NCBI GenBank assembly: GCA_004352715.1
Contig: SCFE01000068.1
Location: forward strand, 801,033 to 865,032
Reading direction: 5' to 3'
DNA: 64,000 nucleotides
Source of the DNA: Hofstenia miamia
Taxonomy: Eukaryota; Xenacoelomorpha; Acoela
Every line of letters begins with the position of its first letter. Within the stretch, counting starts at the first letter, position 1. The position numbers and the translations under genes are program-made. Shown in pieces: positions 1-9,456 of the stretch. The notes beneath the pieces are model-generated. The model saw nothing but the letters and a program-made list of their open reading frames with translations. It was not told the DNA's origin and did not search any database.

Positions 1-1135
1 GTAAAACACAAAGATTGATACTGTGTGGAATAGAGTGGAGACAAAATATTATAAGATGATCGAAGTTCATTGTCTGATTGATGCTTATCAATAAAATTTA
101 GTGATCTTAAGGCCCAATTATATATTCTTGCTAAGGATGACCTATTGTGAGCGTTGATACTTTGAAATAAAAAAGAACAATAATTAAATTGACTTAAAAC
201 AAATGAGTGTATTAATTCTGTATGAAATGATTTCCCTATGTGCCTAAGATGAAATAAGTATTTTACACCAGCTGACATTTTTCGTAATTTTAAGGAAAGG
301 AATTCATCAAATTTCAACTCTCTGTCGATCACTACTCCTAGATAATTAACAGAATTACTTTGCTTAATTTCATTATCACATATCTTAATATTAATATTTT
401 TGGAAATTTTCTTATGATCTTTTGGTGCAAAGATAATAAATTGTGTCTTATCTGTATTAATTTTCAATTTATTTATATTAAAATATACAATTAGGTCTTC
501 GATGTCTAGTCAATTGTCTGGTCGCTTCATAAGGATTTTGAGCTGTTCTTAGTAATTGACAAAATTGCTAAAGTTTGGCCTGAATCCGTATTGATTTTCT
601 GATAAAATGCGATTCTCCTTAATAAATGTATACATTTGTGCTGCAAGAATTTTTTCAAATATTTTAGTAAACGGATGAGTAATACTAATGGGACGATAAT
701 TATTGGGATCTAATGGGTCGCCTTTTTTGAATAGTGGTGAAATATCAGAATTTTTTAAAATATCTGGAAATCAATTGTCAATAATACATTGATTAAATGC
801 TAAAAGAAGATATTCGCCAAATATATGAAAATACTTTTTAATTATCCAATATGGCAAGTGACTAGAACCGCAAGACTTGTTTTAAATCGTAATATGAAAT
901 TAAACTGAAGTTAAATTGGATTTTGACGTTACAATCAATTTTAGTGTTAGAAGAAATTTTGTTTCGGATTGATTTAAATTCAAACTTACCCATGTTTTCA
1001 AAAGTTTTGTTTAATACATTTGCAATTTTGCGTTTATCCCTGCATATCATGTTATCATCAAGTAACCCTTCATAATTGGTCCAGTTCGATTTAATTGGAT
1101 TGGACTTAGCAATCTCAAATAATTTATTTTTGATA
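1..1135 (-). pseudogene. LINE-A reverse transcriptase remnant, copy 1
   Basis: Reading leftward, the minus strand encodes an N-terminal RT stretch ending in an Asn-Gln-Tyr-Gly-Phe-Arg-Pro motif (about 560-1080), and then the RT thumb/connection region with an Asn-Thr-Asp-Lys-Thr-Gln motif (about 1-480). The fingers/palm segment that should carry the catalytic YADD box is missing between them (about 480-560), so this is an internally deleted copy. Frame is also lost at several stops. Copy 1 has a 26-bp deletion near 877 that copy 2 lacks. It resembles the CR1/jockey group of non-LTR elements, but the clade is a guess. Confidence 0.75.
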
Positions 1136-1167
1136 ATATAATAATAATAATAATAACAATAATAATC
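1136..1167. repeat. (ATA)n microsatellite
   Basis: A short ATA/ACA run that abuts the repeat starting near 1170. The same arrangement of ATT/ATA tail next to a conserved block occurs in inverted orientation at 25260-25300, so it probably belongs to the end of that repeat. Confidence 0.8.
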
Positions 1168-1169
1168 AT

Positions 1170-1602
1170 GAATGATTTTATCTAACCGCTGAAGGCTTAC
1201 ACTACAAAAAAATTTAAAAAGTCGGCAGCGAGGACAGTGACAGGAGATGAAATAGGAGTAGATGGAAGACTACGCGAAGTTGGAGAAGGGCTTAGCAAAG
1301 AGGAAAGACATAAAAGATTTCTTGAAGCTCGGCGGCGGGGAAAAGAAATCAATCGCTGTTGGAGGGCTGAGAATCAATATGTAATTAGCAGCAGTACAAG
1401 CACGATTGAAAAACGAGTGAAGGGTGCGATGTTTCTTGGGATGACATCATCAGAGCGAGTGGAGCGGGAATTAGAAAACTTAATGAAATCAAAAGGATCA
1501 AAATCCACTTTGCGAGTGAGCAGTCGATTTTACAGGAGGAGATCACATTCTTTGCTAACATGTCCCACTGAGTTCAGGTGCCAAGGCAAAAGGATTATTT
1601 AG
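1170..1602 (+). other. Repeat-borne ORF of unknown family
   Basis: An open frame without an ATG start runs to a stop at 1602. It encodes about 130 charged residues, rich in Arg, Lys and Glu, in a stretch with more G+C than its surroundings. Its first 100 bases, plus the upstream block from about 1170, match the reverse complement of 25103-25295, so this is part of an interspersed repeat and not a unique host gene. Some differences between the two copies fall in third codon positions, but others change residues. I do not recognise the protein. It could also be the antisense strand of a LINE 3' end, because the microsatellite tail lies at its left side. Confidence 0.45.
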
Positions 1603-2440
1603 AAATTTGTCCCATATGATTTACAGCAAAAACATCCAATTCAGCACAGATAATACTTCCATTCCTAGACAATATTCAGTAGTATCTCTGCACAATGATA
1701 CTTCTGATTGAAATCAGTGACACTTACGGCTATATCGCGTTTTCGAATCAAAACTATCCAGCTTTCATCACAAAAATTGCAGTATATCATTTGAACCCTA
1801 AATAATTATACTAATGATTTGTACAATAATTGGTGAAAATTCAATAATCGAGAATATCAGAAATTAAAATGTTTTACAGATTTGGAGAAACACCTTTTGA
1901 TTTGCTTGATATTAGTCAATTAGCTCTATAACTATAACGGGTTCCGCAATTAACCTAATGTCTTGAAATAGTGTGAAATGAATTGCAACTGCGAAAAGAA
2001 AACAAACTTTGTTAGTTGTGATCGACAGAAGAACTCTGCAATTGGATTCAAGGTATTCACTTAACAAATATCTTAATGCGATACTTTTGCTATTATAATA
2101 CGTCTCAAAATATTCTTCCAAAACGGTTTTTTTTCCAACCGTTTGTCATTCTTTAGCAAATTCTAGGCAAACAATTATTCTGATGGTGTAATTTGTGGTA
2201 ACTGAAAGTTTAGAAGAGATACTATTTTGAATTCTTACAACTTGCTCTCGGTCAGAAAGATAGCTACATATAAGATTTACAAAGGTGGAATCAATACCAA
2301 GATCTTTTAGTTTATTAACAAGAAGTCAGGGATGTACATTTCGTGTTTTTTTTCCTGAATTAAACAAGTTTTTTTGTTTTTTTGAAAAAAACATGTTTTA
2401 TAACGCAAATGTTTTATTTTAAATAAATAAAATACAATAA

Positions 2441-2835
2441 TTATTCTTTCAATTGTTTATAAAGAAAAGAAAGTTTTTGGGCTTTCGCAAAGCCAAGATT
2501 TGCCCTAGGCGTGCCATAACTCAATCCCATTGTTGAGATGTGTCTCTCAAGTCCAGCAGAACTGCACACAGCCGATCCCAACTTTTCAGCCATATTTGCA
2601 AAGGTGGCATCAAAACCGAGACGAATGCCTGCTTTCCACCAATCACCAGGCGATGAAATACCTATGCCAGTAAAACCAGAATAAGGTGGGTGATCTGCAA
2701 TAAAACGTGTAAGTTCTTCCATCATGTGATCTTTGCTAAGATCTTTAATGTAAGAAATAGCAGTGACTTCTGCGGGACACAGAGATTTTCCTTTATATCT
2801 TGGGTCTAAGAGATTAGCTGCCAGAATCACAGATG
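2441..2835 (-). pseudogene. hAT-family transposase C-terminal fragment, copy 1
   Basis: About 129 codons on the minus strand match the C-terminal dimerisation region of hAT transposases. An N-terminal Leu-Asp-Pro-Arg-Tyr-Lys-Gly-Lys motif is followed by a Trp-Trp pair, then Ser-Ser-Ala-Gly-Leu-Glu-Arg and a Leu-Gly-x-x-Lys-Ala-x-Lys-Leu tail, the usual order of this domain. The catalytic DDE core and BED finger are absent, and the piece abuts LINE debris at about 2840 where a CG-rich GCGAAGCGAA motif sits. It is a relic; an identical copy is at 19390. Confidence 0.8.
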
Positions 2836-2844
2836 CTATAGCTT

Positions 2845-3160
2845 GTTCGCTTCGCTTGGCGACTAAGCTTCTTGAAGAAGTTGATGAGAAACTTTATCGA
2901 AAGCTTTGTTAAAATCAAGATAGATAGTGTATAGTGGAAGTTTTTTATCAAAGTGAGAGTAAGTAGTCTCTAGAAATTTTAGAAGAGATAACACCGTAGA
3001 GCGATGAGACATAAATCCGAACTGAGACGAAGATATCATAGGTCGAATAATTGGGTAAATGGCATTGAAAATAATGGATATTGGTCTAAGATGAACAAAG
3101 ATTTTTAGGGAGATTTTTTCCACTTTTATAGATTGGAACAACAGCTATTATCCAAATACT
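2845..3160 (-). pseudogene. LINE-B reverse transcriptase fragment, copy 1
   Basis: The minus strand encodes part of a non-LTR RT: Arg-Pro-Ile-Ser-Ile, then Ser-Gln-Phe-Gly-Phe, and an Asp-Phe-Asn-Lys-Ala-Phe-Asp-Lys-Val-Ser-His motif containing the first catalytic Asp. The frame breaks before and after, and no YADD box follows. It belongs to a LINE different from LINE-A. An identical fragment lies at 19812-20110. Confidence 0.75.
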
Positions 3161-3229
3161 TAGATAACATGATGATATAATAATAGAACGAAAAAGGTGA
3201 TATAATGGATCAGAAATTGATGATGAAAT

Positions 3230-3700
3230 ATTGCCAAGAAAGCCTCAAAAAGACTCCATATTTTGCGTTACTTAAAGCCCTACTTACAATCAAAGGACCT
3301 AGCACATATTTTGAGCTCCATCATTGCTAGTGTGATAGACTACTGTTGCTGAGTTTTTCCAATCTTGCCTGCTTGCTGAAATCGAAAATTACAACTAATA
3401 TGCAATTGGGGTCAACGGATCATTTTTGGTAGTACTCGAAAAGTTGTTACAACAAGATACAGACATACGCAATTAGCAATTCGGCTACTTACCAAATGTT
3501 GTAAAGAAGCGTAATTGTCTAAGATTTTCTGGTAAACTTACTCAGCCAGACGGAACTGATAAGGCAACAATTGATTTCGTTCTCTACACGGCTGGTGAAC
3601 AACGGTTAGATGTGTAAATTGTTAGTTATTGTTTATTTATTTTGCTCTTGTATATTTATTTATTGTTGTTTAAATATACACCACTACTACTATTATCAAC
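3230..3700 (+). pseudogene. LINE 3'-end remnant, plus strand
   Basis: Interrupted frames on the plus strand resemble the C-terminal tail of LINE ORF2: a short Cys-Asn-Trp-Gly-Gln-Arg-Ile-Ile stretch near 3400-3440, followed by an AT-rich 3' region. There is no usable ORF. The same sequence is at about 20180-20650. Confidence 0.4.
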
Positions 3701-3837
3701 GGATTTTTATATTCAAACAATACGCGCGGGTCATTACTAACAGCCACAATTAAAAGTAAATGCCACTGCTTACATGCATCCATTATTTCGATAATGTTGC
3801 AGTTAAAAAATAAGTATATTTTATGAAAAATCCTACC

Positions 3838-4500
3838 TCAATAGGTTTCAGTTTCATTTTCAATCAGATCTCGCTTGTATAAAAACAATGTATCTCCTGT
3901 ACAAATAGTAAGCCAATGAGAAACGTTCTTTATTGGTCTGCAATTTTGAATAGCAATTAACACCGGCGAAAAGTACCATCTGCAAATATTGCTTCTCAGA
4001 ACCTAAAAAATGCAAATGCAAAAATTGAAAAAATAGGATTTAATAGTTAAAAACAATAAAAATTCGTAGCATTTAAAGGTTACATCTCAATAACTATGCA
4101 CATGTAGTTTGAATCACCTGTTTACTGTCTCCATAATTATCAATACCACAATATTAAAAGGAGTGAGTGCGAAATGATTGATAACAGCCGATATTGATTG
4201 GTGCAACGTTCCATTCGGATCGGATTCACTGGGCACGGTTACATGAACAGATTGCAAGTCCACAACTAATTTATAATGATTAATTTCGCCAAGAATCTCA
4301 TGGAAACTTATGACAATCTCATTTTCACTCTAAAATTCCTCCTGAAATTACAAAGAAAATTCGCATAGAAAATAAGTAAATATTGAAATAGCACACAAAA
4401 TGAAGAATACTGACTTTATGTCTAACCAAAAATGTGCCAACAGGATCATTAATCAAAATTTCGTTTGCTTTCGCTCTTATTATGTCCAAAACCACAACTC
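3838..4500 (-). CDS. SH2-domain gene, three candidate exons (copy 1)
   Basis: Three minus-strand blocks with splice-like borders can be joined. Exon A (about 4500-4415) encodes Arg-Ala-Lys-Ala-Asn-Glu-Ile-Leu, then Gly-Thr-Phe-Leu-Val-Arg, the FLVR phosphotyrosine-binding motif, and ends at a GTCAGT donor. Exon B (4341-4126) follows a TTTGTAATTTCAG acceptor; it encodes Glu-Ile-Asn-His-Tyr and a C-terminal helix with Ile-Asn-His-Phe, as in SH2 domains, and ends at GTAAAC. Exon C (4002-3838) follows TTTTTTAG and ends at TGA, with a Cys-Thr-Gly-Asp-Thr-Leu stretch faintly like the start of an SH3 domain. Using the first acceptor, exon B has one in-frame TAG; an alternative acceptor 12 bases on removes it. 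The first SH2 strand (Trp-Phe) is one base out of frame, so this may be decayed. No 5' exon was found. It lies just downstream of the TUT1-like gene on the same strand. Confidence 0.5.
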
Positions 4501-4595
4501 AACATCTATTCGAGTTGGAATGAAAACGCACCGCCATGACCAACTAAATCACAACACGCAAATTATATAAATGCAAAAAGAGGAGTTCAATAACA

Positions 4596-4601
4596 TTTAT
4601 T
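4596..4601 (-). promoter_or_regulatory. AATAAA polyadenylation signal overlapping the TUT1-like stop
   Basis: The minus strand reads GAATAAATG at the gene end: the TAA stop codon lies inside the AATAAA hexamer. The same overlap is at 21545-21550 in copy 2. If it is used, the 3' UTR would be only a few tens of bases, leaving less than 100 bases to the SH2 exons. Confidence 0.5.
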
Positions 4602-6561
4602 CCAAATAAGTTGTATCAGAAAAGAAATACTTATCAATGAATGAAAGAAGCATTGACTTAAATATTGAACAAAACTGTAAATCCGACAGCAATTCTTTGC
4701 TAGTGTCATCAGACATGACAGTGTAATTGACCTTACAATATTTGTCAATAGGAACGAAATCAATAGTTATATGTAAGGCTCGTGGTAGTAATTCAGTAGA
4801 ATCAATTAATGATGTAGAAACTTGCTTTTCAATGGAAAGAGTAATAAGGGATTTGTTAGAACACAGTTTCTTTCTAGTCGCAGCCCTATTCATCCAAACG
4901 TTATGACATAGTTTTATAATAAATGAAACAGGAAACTTAGGCAGTTGGTGAGAGTCGATTTCAGGAATATCCATCCAACCAGAATGTCTTTCTTTACGTT
5001 TCTTCTTGGATTTAATTTCAGAAGAATCCTTAGCCTTGATCTCTGAATCAAAAACACCTGACAAATTTTTGACTATACAAATGATATGCTCATTGTTAAC
5101 AAATTCTGCAGCTAAGATGTTCTCAAGAAAATAATGAGTAAATAAAAATAACCGAGAAGACAAAGCATTGAAATACTTCGTAGTCCGCATTGTTAAATGA
5201 TTAGAATTTGGAACAAAAGAAAATGTAGTGATCACTTCACAATTTAATTCGCAAGATTGATCTCTAATAACAGAGGGCCTAACAATTTCTTCATTTGGCA
5301 AGATAGCTTCAACAATACTTGGCAATCTGAAATCGGGTGTGTTTAAAACTTCAAGGATTCTTTGCCACTCTAACTTAAAAATTGACAAGTTTTTCTGATC
5401 GATGTAATACGTTAAATTATGTGACAGCTCAAACGGGTCTTGAACGTTAAGAAACCCTATTTTAAAATTATTTAAGTTTTCTTGATATTGTGCTGATACA
5501 TATAACTGTGTAAAAGGAACAATCCCAAATAGTGGACTAAATACAAACACAGAGTGGTCAGTTGAGACTATACTGTTAAAAAAGAATTTTAAAAACTCAC
5601 TGATATCAACTTTAACATTTAACACTTTATCAACGATTTGATCAGAAAACCTTAGAAGTTTATTAAAGTTAAATGCTAGGAATTCAACTGTCAACTCTTT
5701 ATTAGAGGGAAGATCATTAATGATATTTTTCAAAATATTTCTAAAAATGTCAGATGATGAAAATTTACTAAAATGGACAAAAACCATCCAAAAGAGAGCG
5801 TACGAGCCAAACTTTAAGGAAGAATTATTCGTAATCGACAAATAAGATTTAAAAATGTATGAGATGGACTGAAATGCAAGCATCAAACTAGTGTTTTTAC
5901 AGAAAAGTTTGATGATATGTGTGTTAAGCAATGAGTATGGATTGTTTGCACTCATTTCCAAGACATGCCCTTGGAAAACTAATCTAATCAATGGAATTCT
6001 TTCATGAAAATGACAATAGTGAAATAGTTTAGTAGATTTAAAAGCAATGAAAACTTTTTCTAAAATTTTAAATTCGCTAGATGTTGATTTTGAAGATGGT
6101 TTCAACTTCTTTTTCTTTGAATATGATTCGGAGATTTCCAACTTGGAGTTATGTATCATTAACTTGTTTAAGCTATCGTTGTTAAGATGGAATCCATAGT
6201 TAAAAAGATCAGCGGTAGAAGACAACTTTTCATGACCAGGAACAATAATTTGAAAGTGCACATCCGAGCAGTTTGTACCCAACCCATTAACACTGGATCC
6301 AAAAACAATGCAAAACGAATTCGGAATAATTCTTTTGATAAAGCATTCAATTAGATGTACAAATGCAATTCGGTTATCAACAATGTTTTTCTTTATTAAC
6401 AAGAAATCAATAATGAACTGCGAATCTTCAATAAAATTTGAACATTTCAATAACTGTGAATGCACAGCACGGAAGTCGAATTTACCCGCACCTAACAAGC
6501 GACGTTTGAGATAAAATTCATTGATAGGTATGCTACCATCTTCACAAAATTCGAATTCCAT
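4597..6561 (-). CDS. TUT1: TUT1-like non-canonical poly(A)/uridylyl polymerase (copy 1)
   Basis: A single open exon of 654 codons from the first in-frame ATG (6561-6559); the frame is open to 6618 without an ATG, and TTTAATCAG just before the ATG could be a splice acceptor. TUT1 (Star-PAP) adds uridines to U6 snRNA or tails to some mRNAs in the nucleus. Counting from the open frame start at 6618: residues 106-109 are the nucleotidyltransferase FGSS box; 392-401 hold a Val-Gln-Asp-Pro-Phe-Glu-Leu-Ser-His-Asn motif shared with TUT1; 536-545 are a basic, NLS-like stretch; about 566-585 (His-Asn-Val-Trp then Arg-Lys-Lys) and the last 60 residues resemble the TUT1 C-terminal domain. Of the three expected catalytic carboxylates only D119 is plain: position 121 is His where the family has Asp, and the third is Glu221. 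The N-terminal zinc finger and RRM of vertebrate TUT1 are absent or in an unseen exon. Confidence 0.65.
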   Translation of the reverse strand: MEFEFCEDGSIPINEFYLKRRLLGAGKFDFRAVHSQLLKCSNFIEDSQFIIDFLLIKKNIVDNRIAFVHLIECFIKRIIPNSFCIVFGSSVNGLGTNCSDVHFQIIVPGHEKLSSTADLFNYGFHLNNDSLNKLMIHNSKLEISESYSKKKKLKPSSKSTSSEFKILEKVFIAFKSTKLFHYCHFHERIPLIRLVFQGHVLEMSANNPYSLLNTHIIKLFCKNTSLMLAFQSISYIFKSYLSITNNSSLKFGSYALFWMVFVHFSKFSSSDIFRNILKNIINDLPSNKELTVEFLAFNFNKLLRFSDQIVDKVLNVKVDISEFLKFFFNSIVSTDHSVFVFSPLFGIVPFTQLYVSAQYQENLNNFKIGFLNVQDPFELSHNLTYYIDQKNLSIFKLEWQRILEVLNTPDFRLPSIVEAILPNEEIVRPSVIRDQSCELNCEVITTFSFVPNSNHLTMRTTKYFNALSSRLFLFTHYFLENILAAEFVNNEHIICIVKNLSGVFDSEIKAKDSSEIKSKKKRKERHSGWMDIPEIDSHQLPKFPVSFIIKLCHNVWMNRAATRKKLCSNKSLITLSIEKQVSTSLIDSTELLPRALHITIDFVPIDKYCKVNYTVMSDDTSKELLSDLQFCSIFKSMLLSFIDKYFFSDTTYLE

Positions 6562-6899
6562 CTGATTAAAAAATACTTTTCTAAAAATTAAGAAAATATG
6601 AAATAGAAAAAATACCACATGTTGTTGCCACTATGTAACTAATGATTGGTTGGACGTGTAAAACACACCTTGGTTACCCATAATAGGCTCATAATTTAAG
6701 CAAAAAAATTAATACAATATATACTTTTTAGTGGCGAGTATTATTGATTTACGGCTTAGTAAATTGTGTTTAAATTCTTTTATGAATATTGCAATGCTTT
6801 TGGAATTTAGGATATATACATCTAACACATTCCATTGCCTTATTGAGGTTAATGTAAATGAATTATTCCATTGTTTTGCCTTTCAATTAACAGTGAAAT

Positions 6900-7674
6900 A
6901 TAATATTTAAACTTTTTTATTACAATCTTTTTTTATTTTTAGCCAGTATGTTAGTTTGCTAAGGTGCTTGTAGATGAAACACATGCTCATGTATTGTATG
7001 AAGTAGCTAAGTGCTAGCGCTTGATGATCATGTAGGCATGAACTAATGTTTATCTTAAAGATATTGAACATTGCTCGCCTTGCTTTGTTAAATGTTGTGT
7101 TCAAACTCCAAATTGTTGGCTTTGTGTTATTTTCATTTATTCATTTTTCTTAGCTTGTTTGAAATAAATTTTTTATAGTTTAAATCCTTATTTATTTAAA
7201 CTCCTAAGTATTTTATAATTTCACATTGTTCTATTTGTGTTTTATTAATGTACATCTTGAATTTGTCTGAAATATATTTAAGGTCATTTGGTGCAAAGAT
7301 CGTTAATTGTGTCTTATTGATGCTAACATTTAATTTGTTCTGATTGAAATATTATATTAGATGCTGTATATTAGTGTTTAATTCAGTTGTTGTATCATCT
7401 GCTTATTGATATATTTCAAATGTATTTTATCTACAAAGTTTTCCATATAATTCAAATAAGGTGTAAAGAGCATAGAATTGAAGACGCTACCCCGAAGTAC
7501 TCATCTATCTGGTATTATATAATCTGAGTATACATAATGTATTCTAACTCTATGTCTATTTAGTAAATCTACATGATCTATGGCGTCAAATACTTCAGTA
7601 AGATCTAAAATTGCTACAGCTGAGCAAAAGTGGTCATTTATGTTTAGATGGATTGCTTCATTTGATGTAATTAA
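6900..7674 (-). pseudogene. LINE-C reverse transcriptase remnant, copy 1
   Basis: Minus-strand pieces of a non-LTR RT: an Asp-Leu-Thr-Glu-Val-Phe-Asp-Ala-Ile-Asp-His motif near 7560-7620 (palm, first catalytic Asp), an Asn-Lys-Thr-Gln-Leu thumb motif near 7240-7330, and a Lys-Ala-Arg-Arg-Ala connection motif near 7060-7100. Frame is lost repeatedly. The element continues into the 1000-N gap; the second copy continues to about 25100. Confidence 0.65.
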
Positions 7675-8674
7675 NNNNNNNNNNNNNNNNNNNNNNNNNN
7701 NNNNNNNNNNNNNNNNNNNNNNNNNNNNNNNNNNNNNNNNNNNNNNNNNNNNNNNNNNNNNNNNNNNNNNNNNNNNNNNNNNNNNNNNNNNNNNNNNNNN
7801 NNNNNNNNNNNNNNNNNNNNNNNNNNNNNNNNNNNNNNNNNNNNNNNNNNNNNNNNNNNNNNNNNNNNNNNNNNNNNNNNNNNNNNNNNNNNNNNNNNNN
7901 NNNNNNNNNNNNNNNNNNNNNNNNNNNNNNNNNNNNNNNNNNNNNNNNNNNNNNNNNNNNNNNNNNNNNNNNNNNNNNNNNNNNNNNNNNNNNNNNNNNN
8001 NNNNNNNNNNNNNNNNNNNNNNNNNNNNNNNNNNNNNNNNNNNNNNNNNNNNNNNNNNNNNNNNNNNNNNNNNNNNNNNNNNNNNNNNNNNNNNNNNNNN
8101 NNNNNNNNNNNNNNNNNNNNNNNNNNNNNNNNNNNNNNNNNNNNNNNNNNNNNNNNNNNNNNNNNNNNNNNNNNNNNNNNNNNNNNNNNNNNNNNNNNNN
8201 NNNNNNNNNNNNNNNNNNNNNNNNNNNNNNNNNNNNNNNNNNNNNNNNNNNNNNNNNNNNNNNNNNNNNNNNNNNNNNNNNNNNNNNNNNNNNNNNNNNN
8301 NNNNNNNNNNNNNNNNNNNNNNNNNNNNNNNNNNNNNNNNNNNNNNNNNNNNNNNNNNNNNNNNNNNNNNNNNNNNNNNNNNNNNNNNNNNNNNNNNNNN
8401 NNNNNNNNNNNNNNNNNNNNNNNNNNNNNNNNNNNNNNNNNNNNNNNNNNNNNNNNNNNNNNNNNNNNNNNNNNNNNNNNNNNNNNNNNNNNNNNNNNNN
8501 NNNNNNNNNNNNNNNNNNNNNNNNNNNNNNNNNNNNNNNNNNNNNNNNNNNNNNNNNNNNNNNNNNNNNNNNNNNNNNNNNNNNNNNNNNNNNNNNNNNN
8601 NNNNNNNNNNNNNNNNNNNNNNNNNNNNNNNNNNNNNNNNNNNNNNNNNNNNNNNNNNNNNNNNNNNNNNNNNN
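7675..8674. other. Assembly gap of exactly 1000 N
   Basis: One thousand Ns, a length typical of a placeholder and not a measured distance. It separates the left duplication copy from the capsid-like cassette, so the adjacency of these two regions is unproven. Confidence 0.95.
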
Positions 8675-9011
8675 GTTTTAAGTTCTTAAATGAAAACCAT
8701 CTAATGCTCTTAAAAAAGACTACAATTTCAGATCATGTTCCTAACATTACAAAAGGAATTGATAACATTTTAATTCATTGTTCTCTGATAAGTGATAGCA
8801 TATATAATGGAAATTCTAGTGATATAGTATTTACTTTTCCTACAAATGATTTAGTATCAAGTTATCCATTTACAAAACAACCTTTGTGCAAATTATTCAC
8901 AAAATCAACACAAATGAAATAAGAGAAATAAGAATATACATTACTAATAGCCAAAATCAAATTATTAATTTAAATGATAATCATGTTCACTTAGTATTTT
9001 TAATAAAATAA
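8675..9011 (+). pseudogene. First gene of capsid-like cassette, 5'-truncated with a frameshift
   Basis: Coding-like sequence runs from the gap edge to 8922 in one frame and from about 8890 to a TAA at 9009-9011 in another, so one base was gained or lost near 8885-8905. The protein has a central Ile-His-Cys-Ser-Leu-Ile-Ser stretch followed by beta-rich sequence. From memory of similar invertebrate sequences, such proteins neighbour a larger capsid-like protein in virus-like or Polinton-like integrations; I could not search for this. The neighbouring ORFs at 9102 and 9457 are on the same strand with short spacers. The 5' end is in the gap. Confidence 0.4.
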
Positions 9012-9071
9012 AATTATTTTTTCTTATTGTGAAAAAAGACTTTCTTAAGGAGAACTTTGTTCTCTGTTGTG

Positions 9072-9099
9072 AAATTAATTTCACTCCTTCCTTATATAG
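9072..9099 (+). promoter_or_regulatory. Promoter-like motif before ORF 9102
   Basis: AAATTAATTTCAC (9072-9084) is followed by TTCCTTATATAG (9088-9099), ending 2 bases before the ATG at 9102. The identical two-part motif precedes the ATG of the next ORF at 9457. TATATA gives it a TATA-box look. Confidence 0.5.
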
Positions 9100-9101
9100 A
9101 C

Positions 9102-9413
9102 ATGAATAAATATAAGAAAACTTATGAAAACTATTTAAGGGTTAATTTTAATAACACATAGGTAGAGAATGCTCTCCCCTTAAGAGAAACAAATTTAAAG
9201 GGAAGGCCCCCTTCCCAGAAAAATAATTTTTCTTTTACAACTGGGAAAGGAATGTCTATTAATTCACAAGTAACAAGCAATAATAAAAAGTTAGAAACAC
9301 CAAATGAACAAAAGGGAATAGAGATACAAATGTTGTTAAAAAAGTTTTCCAAGAATGAGCCCCAGAAGTTTGACAATATAAGGACACGATTTTTAAAACT
9401 ATTGCAAAATTAA
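9102..9413 (+). pseudogene. Small middle ORF of the capsid-like cassette, one stop
   Basis: From ATG 9102 the frame is open for 104 codons except for a single TAG at 9159-9161. It encodes a Lys/Asn-rich, apparently soluble product with no motif I recognise. Its stop codon overlaps the first half of the promoter-like motif of the next ORF. The tight packing suits a virus-like gene array. The TAG may be decay or an error. Confidence 0.4.
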
Positions 9414-9451
9414 TTTCACAAAGAAAAATAATTTTCTTTTTCCTTATATAG
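9407..9451 (+). promoter_or_regulatory. Promoter-like motif before the capsid-like ORF
   Basis: AAATTAATTTCAC (9407-9419) and TTCCTTATATAG (9440-9451) are exact repeats of the two blocks at 9072-9099, here 20 bases apart instead of 3, ending 5 bases before the ATG at 9457. Confidence 0.5.
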
Positions 9452-9456
9452 TAGAA

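Larger units (their letters stand above)
1..7674. repeat. Segmental duplication, copy 1
   Basis: This segment matches 16854 to about 24570 nearly base for base. The offset is 16923 at the left edge and 16949 after a 26-bp insertion or deletion near 870/17810. It carries the same order of LINE-A, repeat ORF, hAT piece, LINE-B piece, SH2 exons, TUT1-like gene and LINE-C. It runs off the left edge of the window and ends in a 1000-N gap. Such a close copy separated only by gapped sequence may be two haplotypes placed in tandem, or a recent real duplication. Confidence 0.9.

Noticed and set aside
6308-6514. 68-codon plus-strand ORF inside the TUT1-like gene (and 23254-23460)
   Set aside because: Antisense shadow of the conserved minus-strand frame.
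7580-8689. 369-codon plus-strand ORF
   Set aside because: It is made almost wholly of N; its first part is antisense to a LINE-C RT palm motif.
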